Shown: piece after piece, positions 47,586 through 56,329 of the stretch | Position numbering within the stretch: position 1 is the stretch's first letter | Layout: each line of letters begins with the position of its first letter | Assembly: GCF_014646335.1 (NCBI RefSeq) | Contig: NZ_BMNG01000020.1 | Coordinates: 1-64,000, forward strand | From: Streptomyces lasiicapitis | Lineage (GTDB): Bacteria; Actinomycetota; Actinomycetes; Streptomycetales; Streptomycetaceae | Reading direction: 5' to 3' | DNA: 64,000 bases | Notes under the pieces: model-generated | Databases searched by the model: none | Told to the model about the DNA's origin: nothing | Seen by the model: the letters and a program-made list of their open reading frames with translations, nothing else | Program-made: the position numbers and the translations under genes

Positions 47586-50500
47586 CCCTTTCGTCTCGTT
47601 GCTTGGATCGCTGTTGTTATGCGGTCCACGTCGGTTCGTTCCGCTGGGGGGAGTGGGGCGTTTACCGAAATTCGTAGGCGGGCCGCTGTGGCTAGGAGGT
47701 GGGTGGCTCGGGTGGGGGAGGAGTCTGTGAGGTGGTGAGCGCCTGCCAGGCCTTCCAGGGCCAGGGCTATCGCTCGGGGGTCCGCTGTGGTGCGGGCTGC
47801 CGCCAGGCCTTCCGTGTGCAGGCGTAGGGCCGCATGCGCGTCGCCCCGCTGTTCGGCTATGAAGCCCAGTTCCGCGAGGATCAGGGCCGCGCCGTTCTCC
47901 GCCGGGAATCGGCGGTTCCACTCCCGCCACGGGAGCAGGTACGCCTCCGCCTCGGCCAGGCGGCCCTGTCTGCGCGCGCCCAGGGCCAGGCCGACCTCCG
48001 CGACCTCCTGGGCCGCGCGGTCCGCCTGCTCGACCGCCAGGCGGCGGGCCCGTTCGTGGTGGGCGTCCGCCTGTTCGTGGTCGCCGGTGAGGAGTGCCAC
48101 ACGGCCCAGTTGGGACCAGCGCGTCGATGCCTCCGACCACAGTTCGAGGGCTGTTGCCAGGCGCAGGCCCTCGGTGTGCTGGGCGCGGGCCTCCGTGTAG
48201 TCGCCTTTGATCTCGGCGACCCTGCCCAGTACGCCCGTCGCCTGCAGTTGGCCCCAGCCGTCGCCCGTCGCCCGGAAGAGGGCGAGGCTGCGTACGCCGT
48301 CCTTGTACGAGCCCTCCAAGTCGCCTCGTACGTAGCGCTGTACGCCTCGGATTGTCAGCGCCGCCGCCGTGCCCCAGTCGTCCGACCCGGCCCGGAACGC
48401 TTCCAGGGCGCGGGCGGTCAGTCTCTCGGCCTCGGGCATCCCGCCGAACATCGTGGCGGCGTAGGAGAGGAAGAGGGTGGTGAGGGGAGTTGCCCGGTCG
48501 TCGGTGGTGGGTTCCGTCAGTTCCGCCTCGCCCTCGCCCGTCAGCAGTGTCATGGCTCGATGCAAGGCCTCGACCTGTTCGCTGTCGGCGGCCTCCGATG
48601 TCGCGTCCGGGACCGCCAGTGCCGTTGCCATCGCGCGGCGCGCCTCCGTCAAGCGGCCCCGCAGGAACCAGTACCACGCCATCGCCCGCGTCAGCCGCCG
48701 CGCCAGCGCGCCGTCGCCCGTCGCCGACGCCGTGGCCAGCGCCGCGCGGACGTTGGCCGACTCCGCGTTCAGGCGGCGCAGCCACGTCTGCTGGCCGGCG
48801 CCGCGGAGCAGGGGGTCGGCCCGTTCGGCCAGGGCTGTGTAGTGGGTGGCGTGGGCCCGGCGCAGGGACTCGAACTCCGGGGCGGAGGACGTGAGTTGTT
48901 CCAGCGCGTACGCCGCCACCGACTCCAGGAGGCGGTAGCGCGGGCCGTCCTCCGTGTGCGTCACCGTCACCAGCGAGCGGTCCACCAGGCGGGAGAGGAG
49001 GTCAAGGACTTCGGATGATTTGACGTCCAGTGTTGAGCAGAGCGCTTCCGCGGCCTCCAGTGTGCAGCCATCGGCGTGTACGGCGAGGCGGCGCAGGACC
49101 GTACGTTCGGCCGCCGTCAGCAGTTCCCAGCTCCAGTCGATCATCGCGCGCAGTGTCTGCTGGCGGGCCGGGGCGTCGCGGCGGCCGCCGGTGAGCAGGC
49201 CGAAGCGGTCGTCGAGGCGTTCGGCCAGCGCTTGAGGGCCGAGGGCGCGTACGCGCGTCGCTGCCAGTTCGAGTGCCAGCGGGAGGCCATCCATGCGGCG
49301 GCAGATGGTGGCAACGGCGGTGGAGTTGGCGTCGGTGACCTTGAAGTCGGGCGTCGCGGCTGCCGCTCTTGCCGTGAACAGGCGTACGGCGCCCGCGCGT
49401 TGGACCTCGGACGGTTCCGCGTCCGGGTCCGGCAGGTCCAGGGGCGGTACGGCGTACAGCGTTTCGCCGGTGAGGGCGAGGGGTTCGCGGCTGGTGGCCA
49501 GGACGCGGAGGCCGGGGGCGGCGCGCAAGAGGTGGCGGGTGAGGTCGGCTGCCGCGGCGGCCAGGTGCTCGCAGTTGTCGAGTACGAGGAGGAGGCGGCG
49601 GTCGCGGAGGGCTTCGGTGAGGTGGTGGGTGGCGGGGGCCGCGGGTGCTGTGGGGGCTGCGGGGGTGCCGGGAGTGCTGGGGCTTTCGGTGGTTCGGGGA
49701 GCTTGAGCCTCGCGTAGGCCCAGGGTCGCCGTGATTGTCTGCGCTGCCTCCTCGGGGGTTGAGGAGGTGGGCAGGGCGGCGAGTTCCACCAGCCAGATTC
49801 CGTCCGGGTACGGGGCTGCGGCTGCCCCGTCCGCGTACGAGCCGACGGCTTCCCCGTCCGCGTACGTCCCCGCCACCTCCAGCGCCAGCCGTGTCTTGCC
49901 GACGCCGCCGGGGCCGGTCAGGGTCACCAGACGGGTGCCTGCGGAGAGGAGTTCTCGTACGTCTTGGAGGGGGCCGGTGCGGCCGATGAGGGGGGTGACA
50001 GGGACGGGGAGGTTGGTGCGACGTCTGAGTGGGGTTGTGTGGTGCGCGGGCGCTTGCTCCCGCTCGCCCCGGAGGATCCGGCCCTGTAGCGCCATCACCT
50101 CCGCTCCCGGAGTGAGCCCGAGCTCCTCGTCCAGGTGTCGCCGCAGGTCCTGGTACGCGTCCAGTGCCTCCGCCGTGCGGCCCGCGCCGTGCAGGGCGCG
50201 CATGTGGGCCGCGCGGAGGCGCTCTCGCAGGGGGTGCGTCGAGGTCAACTCGGCCAGTTCAGCGGCCAGTTCGGCGTGGTCGCCGAGTTCCAGGCGGGCC
50301 TCCGCGTGCTCCTCGCGCACCAGGAGCCGTTGTTCCTCCAGGTGTGTCACGGCGGCGCGGGCGAACGGTTCGTCGGCGTACTCGGTGAACGCCGCGCCCC
50401 GCCACTCGGCCAGCGCCTCGGCGAAGAGTGCGGCCCGGGTGCGGGCGTCCGTGGTCGCGCGGGCGCGTGTCGCCAGGGTCGTGAAGCGGTTCGCGTCCAC

Positions 50501-50797
50501 CGTGTCCGGGGGTATCCGGAGGAGGTAGCCGGGTGCGCGGCGGACCACCAGGTCCCGGCCGCCGCCCGTCGCCAGGGCCGTGCGCAGTCGGGACACCAGG
50601 GTGTGCAGGGCATTCGCGGGGCGCGTGGGGAGTGGGCCCGCGCCCCACAGGTCCTCGATGAGGCGGTCCGCCGGGACGACCGCGCCCGGGGCGACGAGGA
50701 GGCTCGCAAGCAGGGTCCGTACGCGTGCCTCGGGGACCGTCACGGGAGCGCCCTCGGGCGTCCGGACGGTGAGCGGTCCCAGGACACCGAAGCGCAT
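47582..50797 (-). CDS. AfsR/SARP-type transcriptional regulator (BTAD-NB-ARC-TPR)
   Basis: 1071 residues from the ATG at 50797 (MRFGVLGPLTVRT); the frame is open to 51643 but the extension overlaps the divergent dehydrogenase. An OmpR-like winged helix (1-95) and BTAD (95-240) are followed by an NB-ARC ATPase with LTGPGGVGKTRLALEVAG near residue 300 and LLVLDNCEHL. TPR-like helices fill the C-terminus (ERLTARALEAFRAGSDDWGTAAALTIRG). AfsR-like proteins activate secondary metabolism, but no biosynthetic cluster adjoins it. It is divergent from the SDR gene by 145 bp with an AGCGT-N6-ACGCT repeat at 50804. Confidence 0.9.
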   Translation of the reverse strand: MRFGVLGPLTVRTPEGAPVTVPEARVRTLLASLLVAPGAVVPADRLIEDLWGAGPLPTRPANALHTLVSRLRTALATGGGRDLVVRRAPGYLLRIPPDTVDANRFTTLATRARATTDARTRAALFAEALAEWRGAAFTEYADEPFARAAVTHLEEQRLLVREEHAEARLELGDHAELAAELAELTSTHPLRERLRAAHMRALHGAGRTAEALDAYQDLRRHLDEELGLTPGAEVMALQGRILRGEREQAPAHHTTPLRRRTNLPVPVTPLIGRTGPLQDVRELLSAGTRLVTLTGPGGVGKTRLALEVAGTYADGEAVGSYADGAAAAPYPDGIWLVELAALPTSSTPEEAAQTITATLGLREAQAPRTTESPSTPGTPAAPTAPAAPATHHLTEALRDRRLLLVLDNCEHLAAAAADLTRHLLRAAPGLRVLATSREPLALTGETLYAVPPLDLPDPDAEPSEVQRAGAVRLFTARAAAATPDFKVTDANSTAVATICRRMDGLPLALELAATRVRALGPQALAERLDDRFGLLTGGRRDAPARQQTLRAMIDWSWELLTAAERTVLRRLAVHADGCTLEAAEALCSTLDVKSSEVLDLLSRLVDRSLVTVTHTEDGPRYRLLESVAAYALEQLTSSAPEFESLRRAHATHYTALAERADPLLRGAGQQTWLRRLNAESANVRAALATASATGDGALARRLTRAMAWYWFLRGRLTEARRAMATALAVPDATSEAADSEQVEALHRAMTLLTGEGEAELTEPTTDDRATPLTTLFLSYAATMFGGMPEAERLTARALEAFRAGSDDWGTAAALTIRGVQRYVRGDLEGSYKDGVRSLALFRATGDGWGQLQATGVLGRVAEIKGDYTEARAQHTEGLRLATALELWSEASTRWSQLGRVALLTGDHEQADAHHERARRLAVEQADRAAQEVAEVGLALGARRQGRLAEAEAYLLPWREWNRRFPAENGAALILAELGFIAEQRGDAHAALRLHTEGLAAARTTADPRAIALALEGLAGAHHLTDSSPTRATHLLATAARLRISVNAPLPPAERTDVDRITTAIQATRRKG

Positions 50798-50942
50798 ATG
50801 GCCAGCGTAGATCAACGCTCCGCGGACCCGGCGGCGACCGAATGCCGACCGAAAGCCGAGCGAAGGCCCGCCGAAAGGGCCCACCCGCAGAGTCGTCCTC
50901 GTACCGAGTCGCCACGTAACCACCAGCCAATTGGAGCTCAGC

Positions 50943-51704
50943 ATGAGCAAGTTCGCGGGCAAGACCGCCGTCGTCACCGGCGGTACGCACGGCATGGGTC
51001 TCGCCATCGTCAAGGGGCTGCTCGACGGGGGCGCCGAGGTCGTCCTCACGGGGCGGAACGAGAAGACCCTGGAAGAGGCGCGTACCGAGCTGAAGGGGCG
51101 CGCGGCGCACGTCGTGCGCTCTGACGCGGCGAGCATGGCCGACATCGCGGGCCTCGCCGACCTGGTCCAGGCCCGGCTCGGCCGGGTCGACCACGTCTTC
51201 GTGAACCACGGCATCGCGGAGTTCGCCGAGCTCGCCGAGGTCACCGAGGAGTCCTGGGACCGGCAGTTCGCGATCAACACGAAGGGTTCGTTCTTCACGA
51301 TGCAGCGGCTCGCTCCGCTGATCAACGACGGCGGGTCGGTGGTGTTCACGACGGTCGTCAACGACGTCGTCTTCCCGGGGCTCAGCGCGTACTCCGCCTC
51401 CAAGGAGGCCATGCGGGCCTTCGCGCACGTCCTCGCGCTCGAACTGCTTCCGCGCAAGATCCGGGTGAACTCGGTCGCGCCCGGCTTCATCAAGACGCCG
51501 ACCATGGGGGTCGCCGGGCTGACGGAGGAGCAGCGGCGCGAGTTCGAGCGGCAGGGCAACGAGACGACGCCGCTGGGGCGGAACGGGACCGTCGACGAGG
51601 TCGCCGCGGCCGCGTTGTTCCTCGCCGCCGACGCCACGTTCACGACGAATGTCGAGCTGGCGGTGGATGGCGGGTTCGCGCAGGGGTTGCCTGTCGGCCA
51701 CTGA
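50943..51704 (+). CDS. Short-chain dehydrogenase/reductase
   Basis: 253 residues from the ATG at 50943. NAD(P) motif TGGTHGMG at the N-terminus, VNHGIAEF (NxAG-like), and the active-site YSASKEAM with Tyr and Lys. The position normally filled by catalytic Ser, 13 residues before the Tyr, is Thr (VFTTVVND). This may keep activity. It ends VAAAALFLAADATFTTNVELAVDGGF, the classical family ending. It is probably controlled by the divergent AfsR-type regulator. Substrate unknown. Confidence 0.9.
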   Translation: MSKFAGKTAVVTGGTHGMGLAIVKGLLDGGAEVVLTGRNEKTLEEARTELKGRAAHVVRSDAASMADIAGLADLVQARLGRVDHVFVNHGIAEFAELAEVTEESWDRQFAINTKGSFFTMQRLAPLINDGGSVVFTTVVNDVVFPGLSAYSASKEAMRAFAHVLALELLPRKIRVNSVAPGFIKTPTMGVAGLTEEQRREFERQGNETTPLGRNGTVDEVAAAALFLAADATFTTNVELAVDGGFAQGLPVGH

Positions 51705-51792
51705 TGCGGGCGGGGGCGCCTGTGCCTACGATGCGCGCGTGCGGCCGGACGGCTGGGACGGCTGGGACGGTGAGCAGGGGCGGGAGGCGGTC

Positions 51793-53352
51793 ATGGGTAC
51801 GGGTGCGAATGTGAGCAGTGGTGCGGCTGCGAGGGTCGGCTTTGATGCCGTTGTCGCTGCGGATCCTGATCGGGTTGCCCTCGTCGACGCCGACGGTGCC
51901 ACCCTCACGTACGGCGAGCTGGCCGCCCGCGTCTACCGGCTCGCGCATGCCCTGGCCGGGCTCGGGGTGGGGGCGGGGGACTGTGTCGCCGCCATGTTGC
52001 CCAACAGCCGGGCCTTCTTCGAGCTGCGGCTGGCCACGGGGCGGTCGGGGGTGTACTTCACGCCGTTCAGCCATCACTTCACCACCGCCGAGGTGACGCA
52101 TGTCGTCGCCGACAGTGAGGCTCGGGTGGTGGTTGTGGACGCGTCCTTGGTGGAGGTGGCCGGGCCCGCGCTGGATGCGGCGGGGGTGCCGGAGGGGCGG
52201 CGGGTGGTGTGGGGGGCCGAGCGGGTGCCCCACGGCTGGGTCGACTACGAGGAGCTGCTCGCCGCCGCCCCGGCGACCCCGCCCCCGCACCCCCGCGCCG
52301 GCGGCGTCATGCTCTACACCTCCGGGACCACAGGCCGCCCCAAGGCCGTGCGGCGGGCGCTGCCGGACGCGCCGCCCGGACCGAGCCCGTACGAGCTGGA
52401 CTTCATGGCGCGCGTCGGGGTGCGGGCGGGCGCGTACACGCAGTTGAGTGCCGCGCCGCTCTACCACGCCGCCCCCGGGCTCTTCGCGAACATGGCGATG
52501 CAGCTCGGGCACACCGTCGTGCTCGCGGAGCGGCCGGGTACGGAGGAGTGGCTTCGGCTGATCCAACGGCACGGCGTGCAGGTGCTGTTCGCGGTGCCGA
52601 CCGTGCTGCATCGGCTGCTGCGGCTGCCCGCCGAGGTGCGTGCTCGGTACGACGTGTCGAGCCTGCGCGCCGTCGTGCACGGGGCGGCGCCCTGTCCGCC
52701 GGACGTGAAGCGGCGGGCCATCGACTGGTTGGGGCCGGTTCTGTACGAGTTCTACGCTGCGACCGAGGGCGGGGTGACCGCCGCGAGCAGTGAGGAGTGG
52801 CTGGCGCGGCCCGGGACCGTGGGGTTGCCTCTCGCGGGCATCGACGTACGGATTTTGAACGATGAGGGCACGGCAGTGGGGGTCGGGGAGACCGGTGGGG
52901 TGTACTTCCGGCTCGCCGTGCCGTTCTCGTATTACAAGGACGAGGAGAAGACTCAACGGGCCATGCGGGGCGGGTACTTCACCGCGGGGGATCAGGGGTA
53001 CGTCGATGAGGACGGGTGGTTGTACCTGCGGGACCGGCGCACCGACCTGATCATTTCCGGGGGTGTGAACGTGTATCCGGCGGAGGTCGAGGCTGTGCTG
53101 ATTTCGCACCCGGATGTCGCCGACGTGGCCGTGGTGGGGGTGCCTGATGAGGAGTGGGGGCATCGGGTTGCCGCCGTCGTGCAGACGGAGGCGGGGGTGC
53201 GGGGGGACGACGGGCTTGCCGCGCGGCTCGTCGAGCACTGTCGGGGCGCGCTCGCCGGGTTCAAGGTGCCTCGGGTGATCGAGTTCCGGGAGCGGGTGCC
53301 GCGGTCGGCGGCGGGGAAGGTGTTGCGGCGGGAGTTGCGGGTTACTCCGTAG
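51793..53352 (+). CDS. Acyl-CoA synthetase (AMP-forming)
   Basis: 519 residues from the ATG at 51793 with GGGAGG 5 nt upstream. An in-frame GTG at 51739 lies exactly 6 nt after a TACGAT box and could be a leaderless start adding 18 residues. ANL-superfamily motifs are MLYTSGTTGRPKAVRRA (A3), YEFYAATEGG (A5), YLRDRRTDLIISGGVNVYPAEVEAVL (A8-like) and RVPRSAAGKVLRRELR with the catalytic C-terminal lysine. The carboxylate substrate, possibly a fatty or hydroxy acid, is not known. Convergent with the TetR gene. Confidence 0.9.
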   Translation: MGTGANVSSGAAARVGFDAVVAADPDRVALVDADGATLTYGELAARVYRLAHALAGLGVGAGDCVAAMLPNSRAFFELRLATGRSGVYFTPFSHHFTTAEVTHVVADSEARVVVVDASLVEVAGPALDAAGVPEGRRVVWGAERVPHGWVDYEELLAAAPATPPPHPRAGGVMLYTSGTTGRPKAVRRALPDAPPGPSPYELDFMARVGVRAGAYTQLSAAPLYHAAPGLFANMAMQLGHTVVLAERPGTEEWLRLIQRHGVQVLFAVPTVLHRLLRLPAEVRARYDVSSLRAVVHGAAPCPPDVKRRAIDWLGPVLYEFYAATEGGVTAASSEEWLARPGTVGLPLAGIDVRILNDEGTAVGVGETGGVYFRLAVPFSYYKDEEKTQRAMRGGYFTAGDQGYVDEDGWLYLRDRRTDLIISGGVNVYPAEVEAVLISHPDVADVAVVGVPDEEWGHRVAAVVQTEAGVRGDDGLAARLVEHCRGALAGFKVPRVIEFRERVPRSAAGKVLRRELRVTP

Positions 53353-53395
53353 CTGCGGGTCGCTTCGTGCCCGCGGGTCACTCCGTCGTCGCGGG

Positions 53396-54109
53396 TCACT
53401 CCGTTGTCGGAGTGAGGCCCAATCCCCTTACCAGGTCGGCGAGTTCATCCCTGTAGAGCGTGTCCGGGTTGTCGATCTGGGGGCGCAGCAGGCCGTCGAT
53501 CTCCAGCGTGACCAGGCCGTGCATGCGGCCCCATACGCGGAGTGAGAGGGCGAGAGCGGGCGGGGTGAGGGTGGGGAAGGTGGCGCGGGCCACGGTGGTG
53601 AAGTCGGGGGCGAAGTCTTCCCAGGTGTAGGTGGTGCTGCCGTTGCCGTCCGCTGAAGGGGAGGCGGGGGTGGCTGTTGTGGCGATTTCCACTATGCCCA
53701 GGCAGAGTTCGTACTCTGCGGCCGTGCTTTCCGGTGTGTTCGTGTGGGGGGTCTGCGCGCGGCCGCTGAACAGCAGCCTGAACTCCTGCGGGTGCGCCAG
53801 CGCCCATGCGCGGTACGCCAGACCGTGGGCCAGGGCTCGGGCCGCCGGGGCCGTCGGGGGGTGGGCGTCGCGGGCCTCGCGCAGGTGGGCTGCCAGGTCG
53901 CGGTACGCGTCCGCGGCGAGTGCCGAGAGCAGGGCCTCGCGGGTGTCGAAGTAGCTGTAGAACGTGCCGGGTGCCATGCCCATGTCCCGGGCGATGCCCC
54001 TCAGGGCCACGGATTCCGCACCCTCCTCCACCAGGTGCTTCAGGGCTGTCGCCTTGATCTCGGCGGTGGTCTCGGTGCGGTGGCGTTCTCGGCGGCTGGC
54101 TGCAGGCAT
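53396..54109 (-). CDS. TetR-family regulator (WHG-type C-terminal domain)
   Basis: 237 residues. The N-terminal helix-turn-helix is VALRGIARDMGMAPGTFYSYFDTREALLSAL. The ligand domain contains AYRAWALAHPQEFRLLFSGR, typical of the TetR_C_33 (WHG) group, and VWGRMHGLVTLEIDG. It is divergent from an unrecognised gene with an AACAGTGTT palindrome in the promoter. It likely represses itself and the divergent gene. Confidence 0.9.
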   Translation of the reverse strand: MPAASRRERHRTETTAEIKATALKHLVEEGAESVALRGIARDMGMAPGTFYSYFDTREALLSALAADAYRDLAAHLREARDAHPPTAPAARALAHGLAYRAWALAHPQEFRLLFSGRAQTPHTNTPESTAAEYELCLGIVEIATTATPASPSADGNGSTTYTWEDFAPDFTTVARATFPTLTPPALALSLRVWGRMHGLVTLEIDGLLRPQIDNPDTLYRDELADLVRGLGLTPTTE

Positions 54110-54137
54110 GTCCCTATGGTACGGCGGGCAAAGATTG

Positions 54138-54146
54138 AACAGTGTT
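54138..54146. promoter_or_regulatory. TetR operator candidate
   Basis: AACAGTGTT is a 9-bp palindrome around a central base, partly extended as TTGAACAGTGTTTGG. It lies 28 bp upstream of the TetR start, where TetR operators are commonly found. Confidence 0.45.
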
Positions 54147-54246
54147 TGGAATTTGGTCGGTGTTCGGGTTACGTTTCTGGAGTGCTCGGCGGCTTGTGCC
54201 GAGTGCGCAGATATGTACTGGTATGAGCTATTGCAGGGGGTGTGGC

Positions 54247-55029
54247 ATGGCCACGCACGCGTATGGGGCTGGGCCCATCAAGGGCTACGAGGTTGGGCCG
54301 ATTCCTATGGAGGCCGCGTTCACGTCGGACTTTCCGTTGGCTGAGGGGGTTGGGGTTCAGGAGATCGTGGACAAGCAGGAGGTGGAGCGGCGGGTGATGG
54401 ATGTTCGGCCTGGGATGTACGCGAAGTACATGCCGAGTCGGATTGAGGAGGGCGGTGCGGGGACGCACTTCACCGGGGGGCGGTACCTGTTCGAGACGTG
54501 GGACGACGTGCTCGACTATGAGCGGTTCACCAGCGAGGAGTTGGAGTTCGAGCCGGGGGTGAAGTTCTGGAGCCGGCCGTTTTTCCTGAACGTGGAGCGG
54601 TTTGTCTGGCGGGTTGCCGGGGCTCACAACTTCCTGCCTCTGGAGGAGCATCACGTCAGTCGGTTTGAGCGGTTCCGGTATGAGGACGCTGACGCTGACG
54701 TGGCGGTTCGGGGGGCGTGGGCGTCCCTGCGGGACGAGGCGGAGGCGCGGGGGCTGGGGGCTGTGTGGCTGTTGCATCAGCCCGAGCAGCGGCTGATCGG
54801 GATCCACTCCGTGGCGTCCAGGGAGGCCTCGGCCGGGCTGGAGGCCGAGGTGTCCCTTGGTTCGCTCCTGCCGGAATCCCTGGCCGCGGAGCGGTACTTC
54901 GACCGGACGAGTCGGATCCTGTCCCTGTGGCTCCCGAAGTCCCGGCTCGCGGGCGGGGTGCCGTCGGCCTACCCGATGTCGCCCCCGCTGCCCCTGCCGA
55001 CGGTGCCTGTGCAGGTGCCTGCGGCTTAG
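54247..55029 (+). CDS. Unrecognised protein divergent from TetR
   Basis: 260 residues from the ATG at 54247. I do not recognise a family. It contains conserved-looking aromatic segments: RPGMYAKYMPSRIEEGGAG, FETWDDVLDYERFTSEELEFEPGVKFWSRPFF, and WRVAGAHNFLPLEEHHVSRFERF. No signal peptide or transmembrane helix is evident. The WD/YE/RF pattern and histidines could bind a small ligand. A frame open to 54142 adds 35 residues that are not obviously coding. Regulation by the adjacent TetR is likely. Confidence 0.7.
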   Translation: MATHAYGAGPIKGYEVGPIPMEAAFTSDFPLAEGVGVQEIVDKQEVERRVMDVRPGMYAKYMPSRIEEGGAGTHFTGGRYLFETWDDVLDYERFTSEELEFEPGVKFWSRPFFLNVERFVWRVAGAHNFLPLEEHHVSRFERFRYEDADADVAVRGAWASLRDEAEARGLGAVWLLHQPEQRLIGIHSVASREASAGLEAEVSLGSLLPESLAAERYFDRTSRILSLWLPKSRLAGGVPSAYPMSPPLPLPTVPVQVPAA

Positions 55030-55080
55030 CGGAGACTTCCCACCCGCCCGCCCGGCACCCTTGCCCCCGGCACCCCGCCG

Positions 55081-55118
55081 ATCGCGCTGCGCGCTCGTCC
55101 TCAAACGCCGGACGGGCT
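55081..55118 (+). repeat. Dispersed intergenic repeat, copy 3
   Basis: This 38-bp element matches the copy at 36991-37028 (opposite orientation) at 37 of 38 positions and contains the 31189 core. A second common Streptomyces repeat follows at about 55163-55202, containing the hairpin GCGCCCC-TTAC-GGGGCGC. Confidence 0.85.
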
Positions 55119-55304
55119 AATTGCTCCGCTGCCGCCGTGCTGTCCCTGCGGGCCGGTGGGGGCTGGTCGCGCAGTTCCCCGCGCCCCTTACGGGGCGCGC
55201 CCGCGAAACTTGCCGGAACGGCAACGACCCTCTGCGTTCGGGCCCGTCCCCGTACAGACTCGTGGCGAATGGCCGCCGCCCGTACAACCGGAGGAGCCCC
55301 CACC

Positions 55305-56297
55305 ATGACCGCACCCTCGCTGGACAGCGTCAAGCACACGCTGCTGGAGTTCCCCGAGAGTCCCGGGATTCGGATTCATGCCGTGGAGCAGGGGGCCGGG
55401 CCACTTGTCCTGCTCGTGCACGGGTTTCCCGAGAGCTGGTACTCGTGGCGGTGGCAGTTGCCTGCCCTCGCCGAGGCCGGGTATCGGGCCGTGGCCATTG
55501 ATCTGCGGGGGTACGGGCGGTCGTCCAAGCCGCGTGACGCCGAGGCCTACGGGATGCTCGCCCACGTTGCCGACAACGTCGGGGTCGTGCGGGCCTTGGG
55601 GGAGGAGAGCGCCGTTGTCGTCGGGCATGACTGGGGGTCGCCCATCGCGGCGAATTCGGCGTTGCTGCGGCCCGATGTCTTCAAGGGGGCGGCGCTCATG
55701 AGCGTGCCTTACGCGCCCCGCGGCGGGCCCCGGCCCACCGACGCCTTCGCCGCCATCCCGGGGGACGAGGAGTTCTACGTCAGTTACTTCCAGGAGCCGG
55801 GGCGGGCCGAGGGGGAGATGGAGCCCGATGTCCGGGCTTGGATCGCCGGGTTCTACGCCAGTTACTCCGGTGACACCATGGCGCCTCCCGGCTCGCCCAG
55901 CCCCGCCTTCGTGCCCAAGGGGGCGCGGATGTCCGAGCGGTTCGTCAGCGGTGGGGCGCTGCCCGCCTGGCTGTCCGAGCGCGAACTCGACGTGTACGCC
56001 GCCGAGTTCGAGCGCGGCGGCATGACCGGGCCGCTCAACCGCTACCGCAACATGGACCGCGACTGGGCCGACCTCGCCGCTTGGGACGGGGCACCCCTCA
56101 CCCAGCCCTCCCTCTTCGTCGCGGGCGAGCTCGACCCCTCCCTCCAGTGGCTGTCCGGCGCCCTGGACGCCTACCCCGTGACCCTCCCCGGCCTCGTCTC
56201 CTCCCACATCCTCAAGGGGTGCGGGCACTGGGTGCAGCAGGAGCGGGCCGAGGAGGTCAACGGGATCCTCACCGGCTGGCTCCGCCAACTGGGGTGA
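55305..56297 (+). CDS. Epoxide hydrolase-type alpha/beta hydrolase
   Basis: 330 residues from the ATG at 55305, with GGAGGAG upstream. The oxyanion motif is HGFPESWYSW; the nucleophile is Asp in VGHDWGSPIAA; the catalytic His is in GCGHWVQQE near residue 307. This is the soluble epoxide hydrolase pattern (EphA/EphB-like), which opens epoxides to diols. A cap domain holds the tyrosine-rich FYVSYFQEPG and FYASYSGD segments. It is convergent with the CU044_5270 gene. Confidence 0.93.
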   Translation: MTAPSLDSVKHTLLEFPESPGIRIHAVEQGAGPLVLLVHGFPESWYSWRWQLPALAEAGYRAVAIDLRGYGRSSKPRDAEAYGMLAHVADNVGVVRALGEESAVVVGHDWGSPIAANSALLRPDVFKGAALMSVPYAPRGGPRPTDAFAAIPGDEEFYVSYFQEPGRAEGEMEPDVRAWIAGFYASYSGDTMAPPGSPSPAFVPKGARMSERFVSGGALPAWLSERELDVYAAEFERGGMTGPLNRYRNMDRDWADLAAWDGAPLTQPSLFVAGELDPSLQWLSGALDAYPVTLPGLVSSHILKGCGHWVQQERAEEVNGILTGWLRQLG

Positions 56298-56329
56298 CCA
56301 GCGGCAGGAGCGGACCGGCACGTACGTGC

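Noticed and set aside
50798..51643. Extension of the AfsR-type protein to 51643
   Set aside because: The extra residues are antisense to the dehydrogenase; MRFGVLGPLTVR at 50797 is the family's usual N-terminus.
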